Assembly (NCBI GenBank): GCA_021203045.1
Contig: JAJQBY010000001.1
Span: forward strand, 1-40,929
Reading direction: 5' to 3'
Length of the DNA: 40,929 nucleotides
Source of the DNA: Oscillospiraceae bacterium
GTDB lineage: Bacteria > Bacillota > Clostridia > Oscillospirales > Oscillospiraceae
Numbering within the stretch: the stretch's first letter is position 1; each line of letters opens with the position of its first letter. Position numbers and translations under genes: made by a program. The notes beneath the pieces were generated by a model. The model worked only from the letters and a program-made list of their open reading frames with translations. It ran no database searches and was not told the DNA's origin. Shown piece by piece: positions 1-7,959 of this stretch.

Positions 1-56
1 TCCTGCGGCAGCACAGACGGTCCGGCGGAAAAATTGAATACTTCTTCCCGTTTCAT
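1..56 (-). CDS. serC: Phosphoserine aminotransferase, first 18 codons (cut by window edge)
   Basis: The minus strand starts an ORF at 56 whose first residues read MKREEVFNFSAGPSVLPQ before the window ends. The phrase NFSAGPS-VLP is the hallmark N-terminus of phosphoserine aminotransferase, the PLP enzyme that converts 3-phosphohydroxypyruvate and glutamate to phosphoserine in serine synthesis. A GAGG ribosome binding site lies nine bases before the ATG. A strong promoter sits between this gene and mtaB, so it has its own transcription start. Only 18 residues are visible, so identity rests on this one motif and nothing can be said about the rest. Confidence 0.8.
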   Translation of the reverse strand, partial: MKREEVFNFSAGPSVLPQ

Positions 57-129
57 GTCGTAATACCTCGTTTGTTATATGATATTTTATATTTTCTTAC
101 AAACTTAAAATATTGGATACACCTTATTG

Positions 130-157
130 ATTATAGCACACTCGCCATAGATTGCAA
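130..157 (-). promoter_or_regulatory. Promoter for serC
   Basis: On the minus strand a TTGCAA -35 box (152-157) and a perfect TATAAT -10 box (130-135) are separated by 16 bases. The promoter abuts the mtaB stop codon and gives a leader of roughly 65-70 bases before the serC start. This is a sequence match only. Confidence 0.65.
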
Positions 158-158
158 A

Positions 159-1421
159 TCAATTTATCCGACCAAGCAGTTTATCTCCCTCCACGCCGGT
201 GATACGCACCGGCAGGACGGTCCCCCGCTCCACCGGCTCATCTATCCGGACGCGGCAGTAATTATCTCCATGGCCCTCCCATTCGTTTTCAAACAACACG
301 GAGATGGTCCGCCCTACACAGCCCTCCAGATAGGCCTGCTGGAGGCGATCGATGACCCTTCTGGCCTGAAGGACCCGTCCCTCCTTTTCTGCATGGCTGA
401 GCTGACCGGGCATATCCGCCGCCTTTGTTCCCGGGCGCACGGAATAAGGAAAAGCATGGACATAGAAAAAGCCGCACTTCTCCAAAAAGGAAAGAGTCTG
501 AGCAAAATCCGCTTCTGTCTCTCCCGGAAACCCACAGATCAGATCAGCCGTCAGACTGCATCCGGGGAAATACCGGCGCAGACGGTCACAGGCAGCCAAA
601 AACGCCGATGTGTCATACCGCCGGGCCATACGCTTCAAGGTATCATCACACCCGGATTGGAGAGACAGGTGAAAATGATCGCACAACTGACCCAGTGCCG
701 CCATGCGGGCGCAAAATTCCTCCGTTATCACCGTCGGCTCCAGGGAACCAAGGTGGAGCCTTACCCCCGGGGCAGCCTGAGCTGCGGCCTCCACCGCATC
801 CGCCAGGCCGGGTTTTTCCGGCAAATCCTTTCCATAGGAGGCGATCTCTATGCCGGTCAGGACGATCTCCCGAAACCCTCGTTTTTTCAGATCTGCCGCC
901 TGCGCCGCGCAGTCCTCCAACGGCAAGGACCGCACCCTGCCGCGGGTATACGGTATAACGCAGTAGGTGCAGAAATGGTCGCAGCCGTCCTGTATTTTCA
1001 GCATGGCCCGCGTCCGGCCGGAGGCGGCTCCGGCAGGGAGCGGCTCAAAATGCTTACGGCGGAAGGGATCATCGATCTCCACAGCAGGCAGGGCATTCAC
1101 GATAGCATCCACCAGCTTCTGCTTTTCCCCGCTGCCAAAAACGATATCCGCTCCTAATTCCTTCACCTGCTCCGGTTCCAGCTGGGAAAAGCAGCCGCAT
1201 ACGGCGGTCAGAGCCCCCGGATGCTTCGCCATCAGCCGCCGTATGGCCTGGCGGGATTTCCGTCCGCTCTCCGCCGTGACGGCGCAGGTGTTCACAACGA
1301 TCACATCTGCCAGCTCCCCTGCGCCCGCAGGCTCGAAGCCGTGTGCGCACAGCATAGTCTCCAGCGCCTGGGTCTCATATTGGTTCACCTTGCAGCCCAA
1401 GGTATAGACGGCATATTTCAT
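159..1421 (-). CDS. mtaB: tRNA t6A37 methylthiotransferase MtaB (radical SAM)
   Basis: A 420-residue methylthiotransferase of the MiaB/RimO/MtaB family that adds a methylthio group to N6-threonylcarbamoyladenosine at position 37 of tRNAs. The N-terminal UPF0004 domain has cluster cysteines C10 (LGCKVNQYE), C46 (NTCAVT) and C77 (GCFSQ). The radical SAM motif CxxxCxxC is at C147, C151 and C154 (CDHFCTYC). A TRAM-like domain fills the last 60 or so residues. The LGCKVNQYE start and the length fit MtaB better than MiaB. The gene is divergent from a cysteine desulfurase, which could supply sulfur for Fe-S clusters. A Sua5-domain gene that makes the t6A precursor lies 10 kb away in the same window. 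Confidence 0.93.
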   Translation of the reverse strand: MKYAVYTLGCKVNQYETQALETMLCAHGFEPAGAGELADVIVVNTCAVTAESGRKSRQAIRRLMAKHPGALTAVCGCFSQLEPEQVKELGADIVFGSGEKQKLVDAIVNALPAVEIDDPFRRKHFEPLPAGAASGRTRAMLKIQDGCDHFCTYCVIPYTRGRVRSLPLEDCAAQAADLKKRGFREIVLTGIEIASYGKDLPEKPGLADAVEAAAQAAPGVRLHLGSLEPTVITEEFCARMAALGQLCDHFHLSLQSGCDDTLKRMARRYDTSAFLAACDRLRRYFPGCSLTADLICGFPGETEADFAQTLSFLEKCGFFYVHAFPYSVRPGTKAADMPGQLSHAEKEGRVLQARRVIDRLQQAYLEGCVGRTISVLFENEWEGHGDNYCRVRIDEPVERGTVLPVRITGVEGDKLLGRIN

Positions 1422-1426
1422 GACTC

Positions 1427-1455
1427 TTGTGTTTTCCTCTCTCCCGTTTTATAAT
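1427..1455 (+). promoter_or_regulatory. Promoter for the cysteine desulfurase
   Basis: A TTGTGT -35 box (1427-1432) and a perfect TATAAT -10 box (1450-1455) are 17 bases apart on the plus strand, in the 70-base gap between divergent mtaB and the desulfurase gene. The predicted leader is about 30 bases. Confidence 0.6.
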
Positions 1456-1491
1456 ATCAGGGATAACTTTTGGGGATACGGTGATCTTCAC

Positions 1492-2619
1492 ATGATATAT
1501 TTGGACAACGCGGCCACCACCAGAGTGTGCCCGGAGGCGGCGCAGGCCGCCATGGAAATGATGACGGAAAATTTCGGAAACCCCAGCTCGACTCACGGGC
1601 CCGGTCGGGCTGCACGAGACGCCCTGAAAGCCGCACGGGCTGATATCGCCGCCTCGCTGGGCGCAAAGCCTGAGGAAATTTTCTTCACCTCCGGCGGGTC
1701 GGAGAGTGACAACTGGGCCATCCGCTCCGGCGCGTGGCTCCGGCGGCATCAGGGCCGCCACATCATCAGCTCCACGGCAGAACACGACGCGGTACGCAAG
1801 ACCCTGGATTACATGGAATCCAAGGGGTGGGAGGTCACCCGTCTCTCCCCCGGCCCGGACGGAGCCGTCTCTCCGGAGGCCGTAGCCGCCGCCCTGCGGC
1901 CGGATACGGCGTTGGTGAGTCTGATGCTGGTAAACAACGAGACCGGCGCGGTCACGGATATCCCTGCCGTGTCTAGGGTCATCCGTGCCTCCGGGTCTCC
2001 CGCTCTGCTGCATACGGACGCAGTCCAGGGCTATATGAAGATTCCCATGTCCGCCAGACCCCTGGGGGCGGACATGATATCCCTTTCCGCCCACAAAATT
2101 CACGGGATGAAGGGCACCGGGGCTCTGTATGTCCGCAGCGGCATCCAGCTCCCTCCTCTTATTCTGGGAGGCGGACAGGAGAACGGCCGCCGGTCCGGCA
2201 CCGAGGGTCTGCCCGGCATATGCGCCTTCGCAGCGGCGGCAAAGGCCGCCCAAGCCGACACTCAGTCCCAGAAGCGCATGGCAGAGCTGCGCCGGCTCTG
2301 CATAGACCGGCTGCAAAGCGCCGCGCCGGAGCTTGTGGTCATCGGCGGCGGTGCGCCCCACATTCTTTCCCTCTCTCTGCCGGGATATAAAAGCGAGGTA
2401 CTGCTGAATTATCTGGACGGCCTTGGCATATCTGTTTCCAAGGGCTCCGCCTGCAAGCGGGGAGCCAGGAGCCATGTACTGGAGGCCATGGGCCTGCCCA
2501 CCCCGGTAATAGACGGGGCCATCCGCATCTCTCTTTGCCGCTTCACCGCAGAGGCAGACATTCTTGGTCTTTGCGACGGACTTCTGCAGGCCAGGGATCG
2601 GCTGTGCCGCGTGCTATGA
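1492..2619 (+). CDS. Cysteine desulfurase (NifS/IscS family)
   Basis: A 375-residue class V PLP aminotransferase-fold enzyme that takes sulfur from L-cysteine for Fe-S clusters or tRNA thiolation. The start MIYLDNAATT is typical. Visible residues are the PLP-stacking His98 (AEHDA), Lys202 that forms the Schiff base (SAHKIHG), the RRSGTE segment near 233-238, and the active-site Cys321 in a short GSACKRG loop. The upstream in-frame extension has no family similarity, so the ATG at 1492 is preferred; its ribosome binding site (GGTGAT) is weak. In many Clostridia this type precedes thiI, but here a terminator follows at once. Which acceptor it serves cannot be told. Confidence 0.92.
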   Translation: MIYLDNAATTRVCPEAAQAAMEMMTENFGNPSSTHGPGRAARDALKAARADIAASLGAKPEEIFFTSGGSESDNWAIRSGAWLRRHQGRHIISSTAEHDAVRKTLDYMESKGWEVTRLSPGPDGAVSPEAVAAALRPDTALVSLMLVNNETGAVTDIPAVSRVIRASGSPALLHTDAVQGYMKIPMSARPLGADMISLSAHKIHGMKGTGALYVRSGIQLPPLILGGGQENGRRSGTEGLPGICAFAAAAKAAQADTQSQKRMAELRRLCIDRLQSAAPELVVIGGGAPHILSLSLPGYKSEVLLNYLDGLGISVSKGSACKRGARSHVLEAMGLPTPVIDGAIRISLCRFTAEADILGLCDGLLQARDRLCRVL

Positions 2620-2629
2620 CCCAGCTATA

Positions 2630-2677
2630 AAGACCGCCCCGCAAAGAGGCTTGTCCTCCCAGCGGGGCGGTCTTTTT
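2630..2677 (+). terminator. Rho-independent terminator after the cysteine desulfurase
   Basis: A 13-base stem (2630-2642 with 2662-2674) is followed by a T run. An A-rich stretch on the other side means it may also stop the converging transcript of the P-loop gene. Confidence 0.85.
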
Positions 2678-2686
2678 CGTGGTTTT

Positions 2687-3112
2687 TTACGCCTGGTGGA
2701 TATATTTGGTCACGCCCTCGCCAAAGTTGGCGGGATCAGCGGAAACCGTCACGGTAAAGGTGATACTTTCCGAATCCCCAAAGCGCTCAAGCCAGGCCAG
2801 GAATTTCGCCAGAGTGGACTCCGGCACCTCGCCAATAATCTTGAAAAGGTTGTCTATAAATACATGGGTGATGTCAAAGTTCCCGGCTGCCAAGCCGCTG
2901 ATAAAGCCGCCCATAAGGTCGATGGAATTTATCCCATATTGCGACGCATGCACAAGCCTCGCCTGATAGGGGATATCGTATGTAAGGTTTTTATCCTTCT
3001 CGATGCAGATCACGTCTCCGTGCTCCTCATCCACCGCCTTGTGTACCAAATCGACCAGCTGTTTTGTTTTGCCGGTTCCTTTCAGACCCATGATTAACCG
3101 AACCAAGATCAT
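2687..3112 (-). CDS. Small P-loop ATPase-like protein, function unknown
   Basis: A 141-residue soluble protein. It has a Walker A motif at residues 9-16 (GLKGTGKT) and a plausible Walker B strand ending in Asp87 (HVFIDN). There are no membrane segments or extra domains. An AAGGAG site six bases before the ATG at 3112 fixes the start, which removes 18 residues from the longest ORF. It has its own promoter and converges on the cysteine desulfurase, so it appears monocistronic. Similar short proteins in Clostridia are often loosely labelled as ATP-binding or PilT-like, but nothing here supports a pilus role. I cannot name a function. Confidence 0.75.
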   Translation of the reverse strand: MILVRLIMGLKGTGKTKQLVDLVHKAVDEEHGDVICIEKDKNLTYDIPYQARLVHASQYGINSIDLMGGFISGLAAGNFDITHVFIDNLFKIIGEVPESTLAKFLAWLERFGDSESITFTVTVSADPANFGEGVTKYIHQA

Positions 3113-3137
3113 CACACTCCTTGTTTTTGTTACCCGT

Positions 3138-3166
3138 ATTCTATCATCTTTCCCCGGCTCCTGCAA
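3138..3166 (-). promoter_or_regulatory. Promoter for the small P-loop gene
   Basis: TTGCAG (3161-3166) and TAGAAT (3138-3143) are spaced by 17 bases on the minus strand, placing the start point about 20 bases before the AAGGAG site. Confidence 0.55.
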
Positions 3167-3220
3167 CGAAAATATGAAAATTTCAAAAGAAAATTTTACC
3201 GGAGCGCCGCAAACCGGACA

Positions 3221-4486
3221 TTATGCTCCCGGTTTACCCAGCATACGGAACATATTTTTCTTATACGCCTCCACGCCGGGCTGGTCAAATGGGTTGACTC
3301 CCAGCATATAGCCGCTGATGGCACAGGCCGTCTCGAAGAAGCATACCAGCTCTGCAAAGCCATCCTCGTCTCTCCGGGGCACAGATATGCCGATGTTCGG
3401 CACACCGCCGGCCACATGAGCGGCCTTCACCGCCTCCATCGCCACGCGGGAAATCTCCCCCAAGCCGCGCCCGGCCAGGTAATTCAGGCCGTCCGCATCG
3501 CCCATGGAAAAGGGCACCTCATAGTCCCGCAGAGGGCGTTCAAAGCTGACCACCGTCTCCATCAGAGTACGCGGGCCCTCCTGGATATACTGTCCCATGG
3601 AATGCAGGTCGGCGTTATATTCCACCGATGCAGGATAGATACCCACGCCGTTTTTCCCTTCGCTCTCCCCGAAAAGCTGCTTCCACCACTCCGCCATATA
3701 GCGGAAGGAGGGCTCATAGCTGGCCAGCAGCTCGATGGTCTTGCCCCTGGCATAAAGGGCGTTACGGGCAGCGGCATACTGCCACGCAGGATTTTCTGCG
3801 CTGCGCTGATCAAGATCGTACATAGCCTCCGCTGCCGCGCCCACCAGCGTTTGGATATCGCACCCGGCAGCGGCCAGGGGCAGCAGCCCTACGGCGGACA
3901 AAACGCTGTATCGCCCGCCCACATCGTCCGGGACGACAAAGGTCTCATAACCCTCATCATCCGCGATGGTCTTCAGCACGCCTCTTGCCGCGTCTGTAGT
4001 GGCATAGATGCGTTTTTTCGCCGCTGCGCCGTATTTCTTTTCAAGCAGGCCCCGGAACACCCGGAAGGCCACAGCAGGCTCCAGGGTAGTGCCGGATTTG
4101 GACACAACATTCACAGAGAAATCCCGGTCTCCCAGGCGCTCTATTTTGTCGTTCAGATCGTCCGGGGAAAGGCCGTTGCCGGCAAAAATGACCTCCGGTC
4201 CGTTTTTCGGGCGTATCAGCTCAATGCCCGCACGGGCCCCGAGATAGCTGCCGCCGATGCCCACCACTACCAGCACCTGGCTGGTATCCCGGATACGCTC
4301 CGCTGCAGTCTGTATTTTTTTCAGCTCCTCACCCTGTACACGACGAGGAAGCTGCCGCCAGCCGGTGAACTCCGCCCCCGCCCATATGCCGTCTGCCAGG
4401 GCCTTGTGAGCCAGAGAAGCGGCGCCATAGTCCGGTCCTGCACTGTCCAGAAATCCCAGCGCGCCGGAAAGATCGACCTTTACCAT
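3221..4486 (-). CDS. pgi: Glucose-6-phosphate isomerase
   Basis: A 421-residue cytosolic isomerase that interconverts glucose-6-phosphate and fructose-6-phosphate. The phosphate-binding segment GIGGSYLGARAG near residue 80, the SKSGTT loop near residue 130 and the later GESEGKNG stretch that carries an active-site Glu are all present. The short length is normal for the Gram-positive form. The start at 4486 (MVKVDLSGALG) has a GGAGG site nine bases upstream; the longer ORF start does not. A near-consensus promoter precedes it. It stands alone between the P-loop gene and dacF. Confidence 0.95.
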   Translation of the reverse strand: MVKVDLSGALGFLDSAGPDYGAASLAHKALADGIWAGAEFTGWRQLPRRVQGEELKKIQTAAERIRDTSQVLVVVGIGGSYLGARAGIELIRPKNGPEVIFAGNGLSPDDLNDKIERLGDRDFSVNVVSKSGTTLEPAVAFRVFRGLLEKKYGAAAKKRIYATTDAARGVLKTIADDEGYETFVVPDDVGGRYSVLSAVGLLPLAAAGCDIQTLVGAAAEAMYDLDQRSAENPAWQYAAARNALYARGKTIELLASYEPSFRYMAEWWKQLFGESEGKNGVGIYPASVEYNADLHSMGQYIQEGPRTLMETVVSFERPLRDYEVPFSMGDADGLNYLAGRGLGEISRVAMEAVKAAHVAGGVPNIGISVPRRDEDGFAELVCFFETACAISGYMLGVNPFDQPGVEAYKKNMFRMLGKPGA

Positions 4487-4534
4487 AAGAAGCGACCTCC
4501 TGCCAATTAATATACGCTCCAAAGATCTGTTATT

Positions 4535-4563
4535 ATTATAGCGCAGAAGATCGCGTTTTTCAA
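4535..4563 (-). promoter_or_regulatory. Strong promoter for pgi
   Basis: TTGAAA (4558-4563) and TATAAT (4535-4540) are separated by 17 bases on the minus strand, close to the housekeeping sigma consensus. The predicted leader is about 45 bases. Confidence 0.75.
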
Positions 4564-4632
4564 GCTTGTTTTTTCTGCCGAGTGGGGCAAAAGGCTCATA
4601 TTATGGCGCTTTTTTACCCAAAAACGGGGCGT

Positions 4633-5784
4633 CTATGCCACATTTCGCCCAATCAGCGCTCCGAACAGGCCGCCGTAGATATCCCAGAAGCTCAGTCGTT
4701 CCACATCCGCCGAGGCCACGACGTTGATCTTCGCCAGCATCGTCTCCCCGCTGTATACAGTCAGTGTTCCCAGGCTCTGCCCTGCATATACCGGCGCGGT
4801 CACAGAATCCACCAGGGACAGGTCGTATGTCAGGTCAGAGAGAGCGCCCTTCTCCTCCAGGATATACTCATCCCCCACATACACCGGCTGAACGCTGTCC
4901 ACCGTTCCCAGGGAAACCGGCACCGGGGGCAGCGCCTGCCCCGGACGCAGGGAAGCCAGATCGTAATTGGCGAAGGCATAGCTCAGAAGGGTCTTGGCAT
5001 CCTCGAACCGGTCCGCAGAGGTGTCTGCGTGAAGCACCACGGCGATATACTCCACCCCGTCCCGCTCCGCCGTTGCAGAGAGACAATACATGGCCTTGGA
5101 GGTAAACCCGGTCTTCAATCCCGTGGCCCCGTCATAATAGTAGATCAGCTTATTGGTGTTGGAAAGGACAAACTCTCCATCCCGGATGGTGTCCATCCAG
5201 ATGGTCGTATAATCCTTTATCATATCATGGCTTATAAGCACCCGGCTCATAAGGGCGATATCATAGGCAGAGGTATAATGCTCGTCATCGTCCAGCAAGC
5301 CGGTGCAGTTGGTGAAATGAGTGTCCTCCATCCCCAACTCCGCCGCCCGCTGGTTCATCCGCTGCACGAAGGCTTCTTCCGTGCCGGAGATAAGCTCCGC
5401 CAGGGCCACGGCGCAGTCGTTTGCGCTTACCACCGCCACACACTTGAGCATTTCGCCCACAGTCATCTGCTCTCCCTGCTCCAGCCATATCTGACTGCCT
5501 CCCATGGATGCGGCGTTGGCCGAGGCCGTCACCACCGTATCCAGCGATATACTCCCTGCCTCCACAGCCTCCACCACCAGCAGCATGGTCATCACCTTGG
5601 TAACGCTGGCAGGGGAGCAATGCTCGTGGGACTCCTTTTCATAGATCACCTGACCGGTAGAGCTTTCCATCAGCACTGCGTAGGGCGAGGATATGGTGAT
5701 ATCGTCCCCCTCCAGCTTCTCAATCGCCAGCGCCGGTTCTGTCAGTAAAACGGCGGCCAGTATCACCGCCAATAGCTTTTTCAT
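4633..5784 (-). CDS. Serine-type D-Ala-D-Ala carboxypeptidase (DacF/PBP5-like)
   Basis: A 383-residue secreted penicillin-binding protein that trims the terminal D-alanine of peptidoglycan stem peptides. Residues 1-20 form a signal peptide ending in ALA. The three catalytic motifs are complete: SxxK at Ser60-Lys63 (SVTK), SxN at Ser120-Asn122 (SAN) and KTG at 224-226. A PBP5-like C-terminal beta domain follows from about residue 275. It lies 63 bases after the histidine kinase gene and is probably co-transcribed with the two-component pair, which suggests but does not prove an envelope-sensing role for that pair. Its ribosome binding site lies in a small hairpin. Confidence 0.92.
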   Translation of the reverse strand: MKKLLAVILAAVLLTEPALAIEKLEGDDITISSPYAVLMESSTGQVIYEKESHEHCSPASVTKVMTMLLVVEAVEAGSISLDTVVTASANAASMGGSQIWLEQGEQMTVGEMLKCVAVVSANDCAVALAELISGTEEAFVQRMNQRAAELGMEDTHFTNCTGLLDDDEHYTSAYDIALMSRVLISHDMIKDYTTIWMDTIRDGEFVLSNTNKLIYYYDGATGLKTGFTSKAMYCLSATAERDGVEYIAVVLHADTSADRFEDAKTLLSYAFANYDLASLRPGQALPPVPVSLGTVDSVQPVYVGDEYILEEKGALSDLTYDLSLVDSVTAPVYAGQSLGTLTVYSGETMLAKINVVASADVERLSFWDIYGGLFGALIGRNVA

Positions 5785-5792
5785 AGGTCACA

Positions 5793-5817
5793 CCCCCATA
5801 CCCAATGGATATGGGGG
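5793..5817 (-). promoter_or_regulatory. Hairpin holding the dacF ribosome binding site
   Basis: An eight-base stem (5793-5800 with 5810-5817) lies between the histidine kinase stop and the dacF start. The likely G-rich ribosome binding site (5793-5797, eight bases before the ATG) is in the stem. It could reduce initiation or mark mild polarity. There is no T run on the minus strand, so it is not a terminator for the kinase. Confidence 0.4.
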
Positions 5818-5847
5818 CTTTTCCAGTTTTATGACGGCTTTTCCAAC

Positions 5848-7182
5848 TCACTCCGGCAGATGCAGGGTGAACCGACTCCCAACGCCGGGAACGCTGTCCA
5901 GGGTCATGTATCCACCGTGGGCCTGGGCTATCTGCCGTACCATGGCAAGGCCGAGCCCGGCGCCTCCCTCATCACCCCGGGATGTATCCACCTGATAGAA
6001 TCGCTGCCAGACCTTTTCCTGCTCCTCCGGAGAAATGCCGATGCCGTCGTCCCGCACCTCAAGCAGCGCCTCTCCGCTCTGCCTCCGCACGGACACCCAC
6101 ACATGCCCCTCCGGGCGGCCATATTTGAATCCATTATCAATGAGGTTTGCGATCAGTCGTCCCATCAGCGCAGGGTCCGCCTGGACCGTCACCGGCACAG
6201 GACAGTCGATTTCTACCTGCCGGTAATCCTGTTCCTGACAGACAGAGCGTGCCAGCTCTCCCAGCTCCACCGGCTCCGGCTTTGCGATCTCTGTTCCCTG
6301 CTCCAGCCGCGTCATGCTCAGAAGCTGGGCAATCAGGTCGCTCATTCGCACCGCCTGACGGTGTATCATGGTGATGGTCTCCTCCCGCTCCTCCGGGGTC
6401 TCGTCATATTTCTCTGCATACTCGCAGGCGCCTTTTATGATAGAGACCGGCGTGCGCAGCTCATGAGAAGCGTCAGCCGTGAACTGCTTTTCCGCCTCAA
6501 AGGACCGCTCCAGCCGCTGGAACAGCTGGTTGAACGTATCCGCCAGGCGGGTAAACTCATCCCGCCCCGGAGGCAGGGCGATGCGCTGGCTCAGGTCGCT
6601 TGCCTCGCTGATGGCCGCCGCGGTGGCGGATATACTGTCCAAGGGCTTAAAGGATTTCCGCACGATGACATAGCTGCCCGCCGCTACCAACACCAGGAAA
6701 GCGGGCAGGGCGATGAGCGCCACAGTGATAAGGTTTTCTGCGGTCTGCTCCGTATCCGGCGCGGCCATGACACCCCGAATCCACACACCGTCCTCCCAGC
6801 CGGAGGCAAGCCACAGATCCATCACCAGGTAGTCCTGCTCCCCCACGGATACCGTCCGGGTCACGCCGTTCTGAAAGGACTCCGACGCCCCTGTAAAGGC
6901 CACGGGCACCTGTCCTGCCAGAAGTGTCTCTGACCGACTGTAGATAAGCGTAGTGACGCCGCTGTGGTAGTAGCTGAAGTCTCCGTCCACGGAAAGCGCC
7001 CCATCCTCATAGCTGACGAGCTGAAGGTTATTCTGCACCGTTTGGGACAGCTCCCGCATGGCAGTCTGGGTAGCCACTGTGCTGCTGATGAACAGCATAA
7101 ACCCCATCAGGAGCAGCGCCAGGATAAGCATCAGCGCTGTCAGCCACAGCGTGATGCGCAGCTTTACGGAGATACGATTCAT
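5848..7182 (-). CDS. Membrane sensor histidine kinase
   Basis: A 444-residue two-component sensor. A membrane segment at about 10-33, an outside sensor region to about 150 and a second membrane segment at about 151-174 are followed by a HAMP linker to about 228. The HisKA domain has phosphoacceptor His240 (ASHELRTP). The HATPase domain has an N box (NLIDNGFKYG), DDGIGIS and GAGLGLAMV. The start codon overlaps the stop of the response regulator by four bases (ATGA), so the pair is translationally coupled. The signal is unknown; the downstream carboxypeptidase hints at cell wall control. Confidence 0.93.
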   Translation of the reverse strand: MNRISVKLRITLWLTALMLILALLLMGFMLFISSTVATQTAMRELSQTVQNNLQLVSYEDGALSVDGDFSYYHSGVTTLIYSRSETLLAGQVPVAFTGASESFQNGVTRTVSVGEQDYLVMDLWLASGWEDGVWIRGVMAAPDTEQTAENLITVALIALPAFLVLVAAGSYVIVRKSFKPLDSISATAAAISEASDLSQRIALPPGRDEFTRLADTFNQLFQRLERSFEAEKQFTADASHELRTPVSIIKGACEYAEKYDETPEEREETITMIHRQAVRMSDLIAQLLSMTRLEQGTEIAKPEPVELGELARSVCQEQDYRQVEIDCPVPVTVQADPALMGRLIANLIDNGFKYGRPEGHVWVSVRRQSGEALLEVRDDGIGISPEEQEKVWQRFYQVDTSRGDEGGAGLGLAMVRQIAQAHGGYMTLDSVPGVGSRFTLHLPE

Positions 7183-7856
7183 TTTCCATCCTCCCGCAGT
7201 ACCCAGCCCACGCCCCGGATGGTGTGCAGCAGCTTATGCTCCCGGCCGCCGTCTATCTTCTTCCGCAAACGGCTCATGTATACGTCGATGTTATTGGAGT
7301 TGCCGGAGTATTCATAATTCCATATCTGGTTTTCCAGCTGCTCCCGGCTCAGTACAACGCCTGCATGGCGTATCATATATTCCAGGATGGTGAACTCCTT
7401 CGGCAGAAGCGGGATATTCTCCCCGTCCCGCACGGCCGTGCGCCGCTCCACGTCCACCGTCAGATCGCCTACGGTAAAGCGGTTCACCCGGCTGCCTGTC
7501 CGCTGGCGGGTCATGGCCCGGATGCGGGCCAGAAGCTCGTCAAAATCAAAGGGCTTGATGAGATAGTCGTCCGCCCCCAGGTCCAGGCCCTTCACCCGGT
7601 CGGCCACTGCATCCCGGGCAGTAAGGAAAAGCACCGGGGTATCATCTCCCTTGTCCCGGAGGCGCTGCAAAAATCCATATCCGTCCAGCCGGGGCATCAT
7701 AACATCCAGAATGATGCCGTCATACTCCGCCCCCAGCAGATGGTCCAGCGCCTCCTCCCCGTCAAAGCAGCCGTCCACGCTGTATCCCGCCTTCGTCAGC
7801 GTCTTTACAATAAGCCGATTCATATCCTTCGCGTCCTCTACCACTAATATCCGCAT
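7179..7856 (-). CDS. OmpR-family response regulator
   Basis: A 225-residue DNA-binding response regulator. The receiver domain has the acidic pair at E7-D8, phosphorylation site Asp51 (ILDVMMP), Thr79 and Lys101 (YLIKPF). The C-terminal winged helix ends in RGVGWVLRED. The start at 7856 is chosen because AGGAGG lies upstream; the longer ORF begins 26 codons earlier inside the promoter region. It is the first gene of the unit with the kinase and dacF. A good promoter lies just upstream. Confidence 0.94.
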   Translation of the reverse strand: MRILVVEDAKDMNRLIVKTLTKAGYSVDGCFDGEEALDHLLGAEYDGIILDVMMPRLDGYGFLQRLRDKGDDTPVLFLTARDAVADRVKGLDLGADDYLIKPFDFDELLARIRAMTRQRTGSRVNRFTVGDLTVDVERRTAVRDGENIPLLPKEFTILEYMIRHAGVVLSREQLENQIWNYEYSGNSNNIDVYMSRLRKKIDGGREHKLLHTIRGVGWVLREDGK

Positions 7857-7886
7857 GACCCGCACCTCCTGTATCGCTTTGTTGAG

Positions 7887-7915
7887 ATTATAACATATCC
7901 GGGCAATTCGGGCAA
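7887..7915 (-). promoter_or_regulatory. Promoter for the two-component operon
   Basis: TTGCCC (7910-7915) and TATAAT (7887-7892) are 17 bases apart on the minus strand. The -35 box directly abuts the T tail of the terminator of the preceding sigma/anti-sigma unit. Confidence 0.65.
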
Positions 7916-7943
7916 CACAAAAGGAGCGGCGCAAAGCCGCTCC
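7916..7943 (-). terminator. Terminator after the sigma/anti-sigma unit
   Basis: An eight-base GC-rich stem (7923-7930 with 7936-7943) is followed on the minus strand by TTTTGTG. It separates the anti-sigma-like gene from the two-component operon. Confidence 0.75.
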
Positions 7944-7959
7944 CCTGTAGATCTTCGGT

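Noticed and set aside
72-1157. 361-codon plus-strand ORF over mtaB
   Set aside because: It is antisense to a complete mtaB with all cluster cysteines, and has no domain or ribosome binding site. The same applies to other long opposite-strand frames over pgi, ackA, ntpA and ntpI; high GC makes such frames common.
1375-2475. 366-codon minus-strand ORF opposite the cysteine desulfurase
   Set aside because: It lacks any motif and runs through both the mtaB start and the divergent promoter region.
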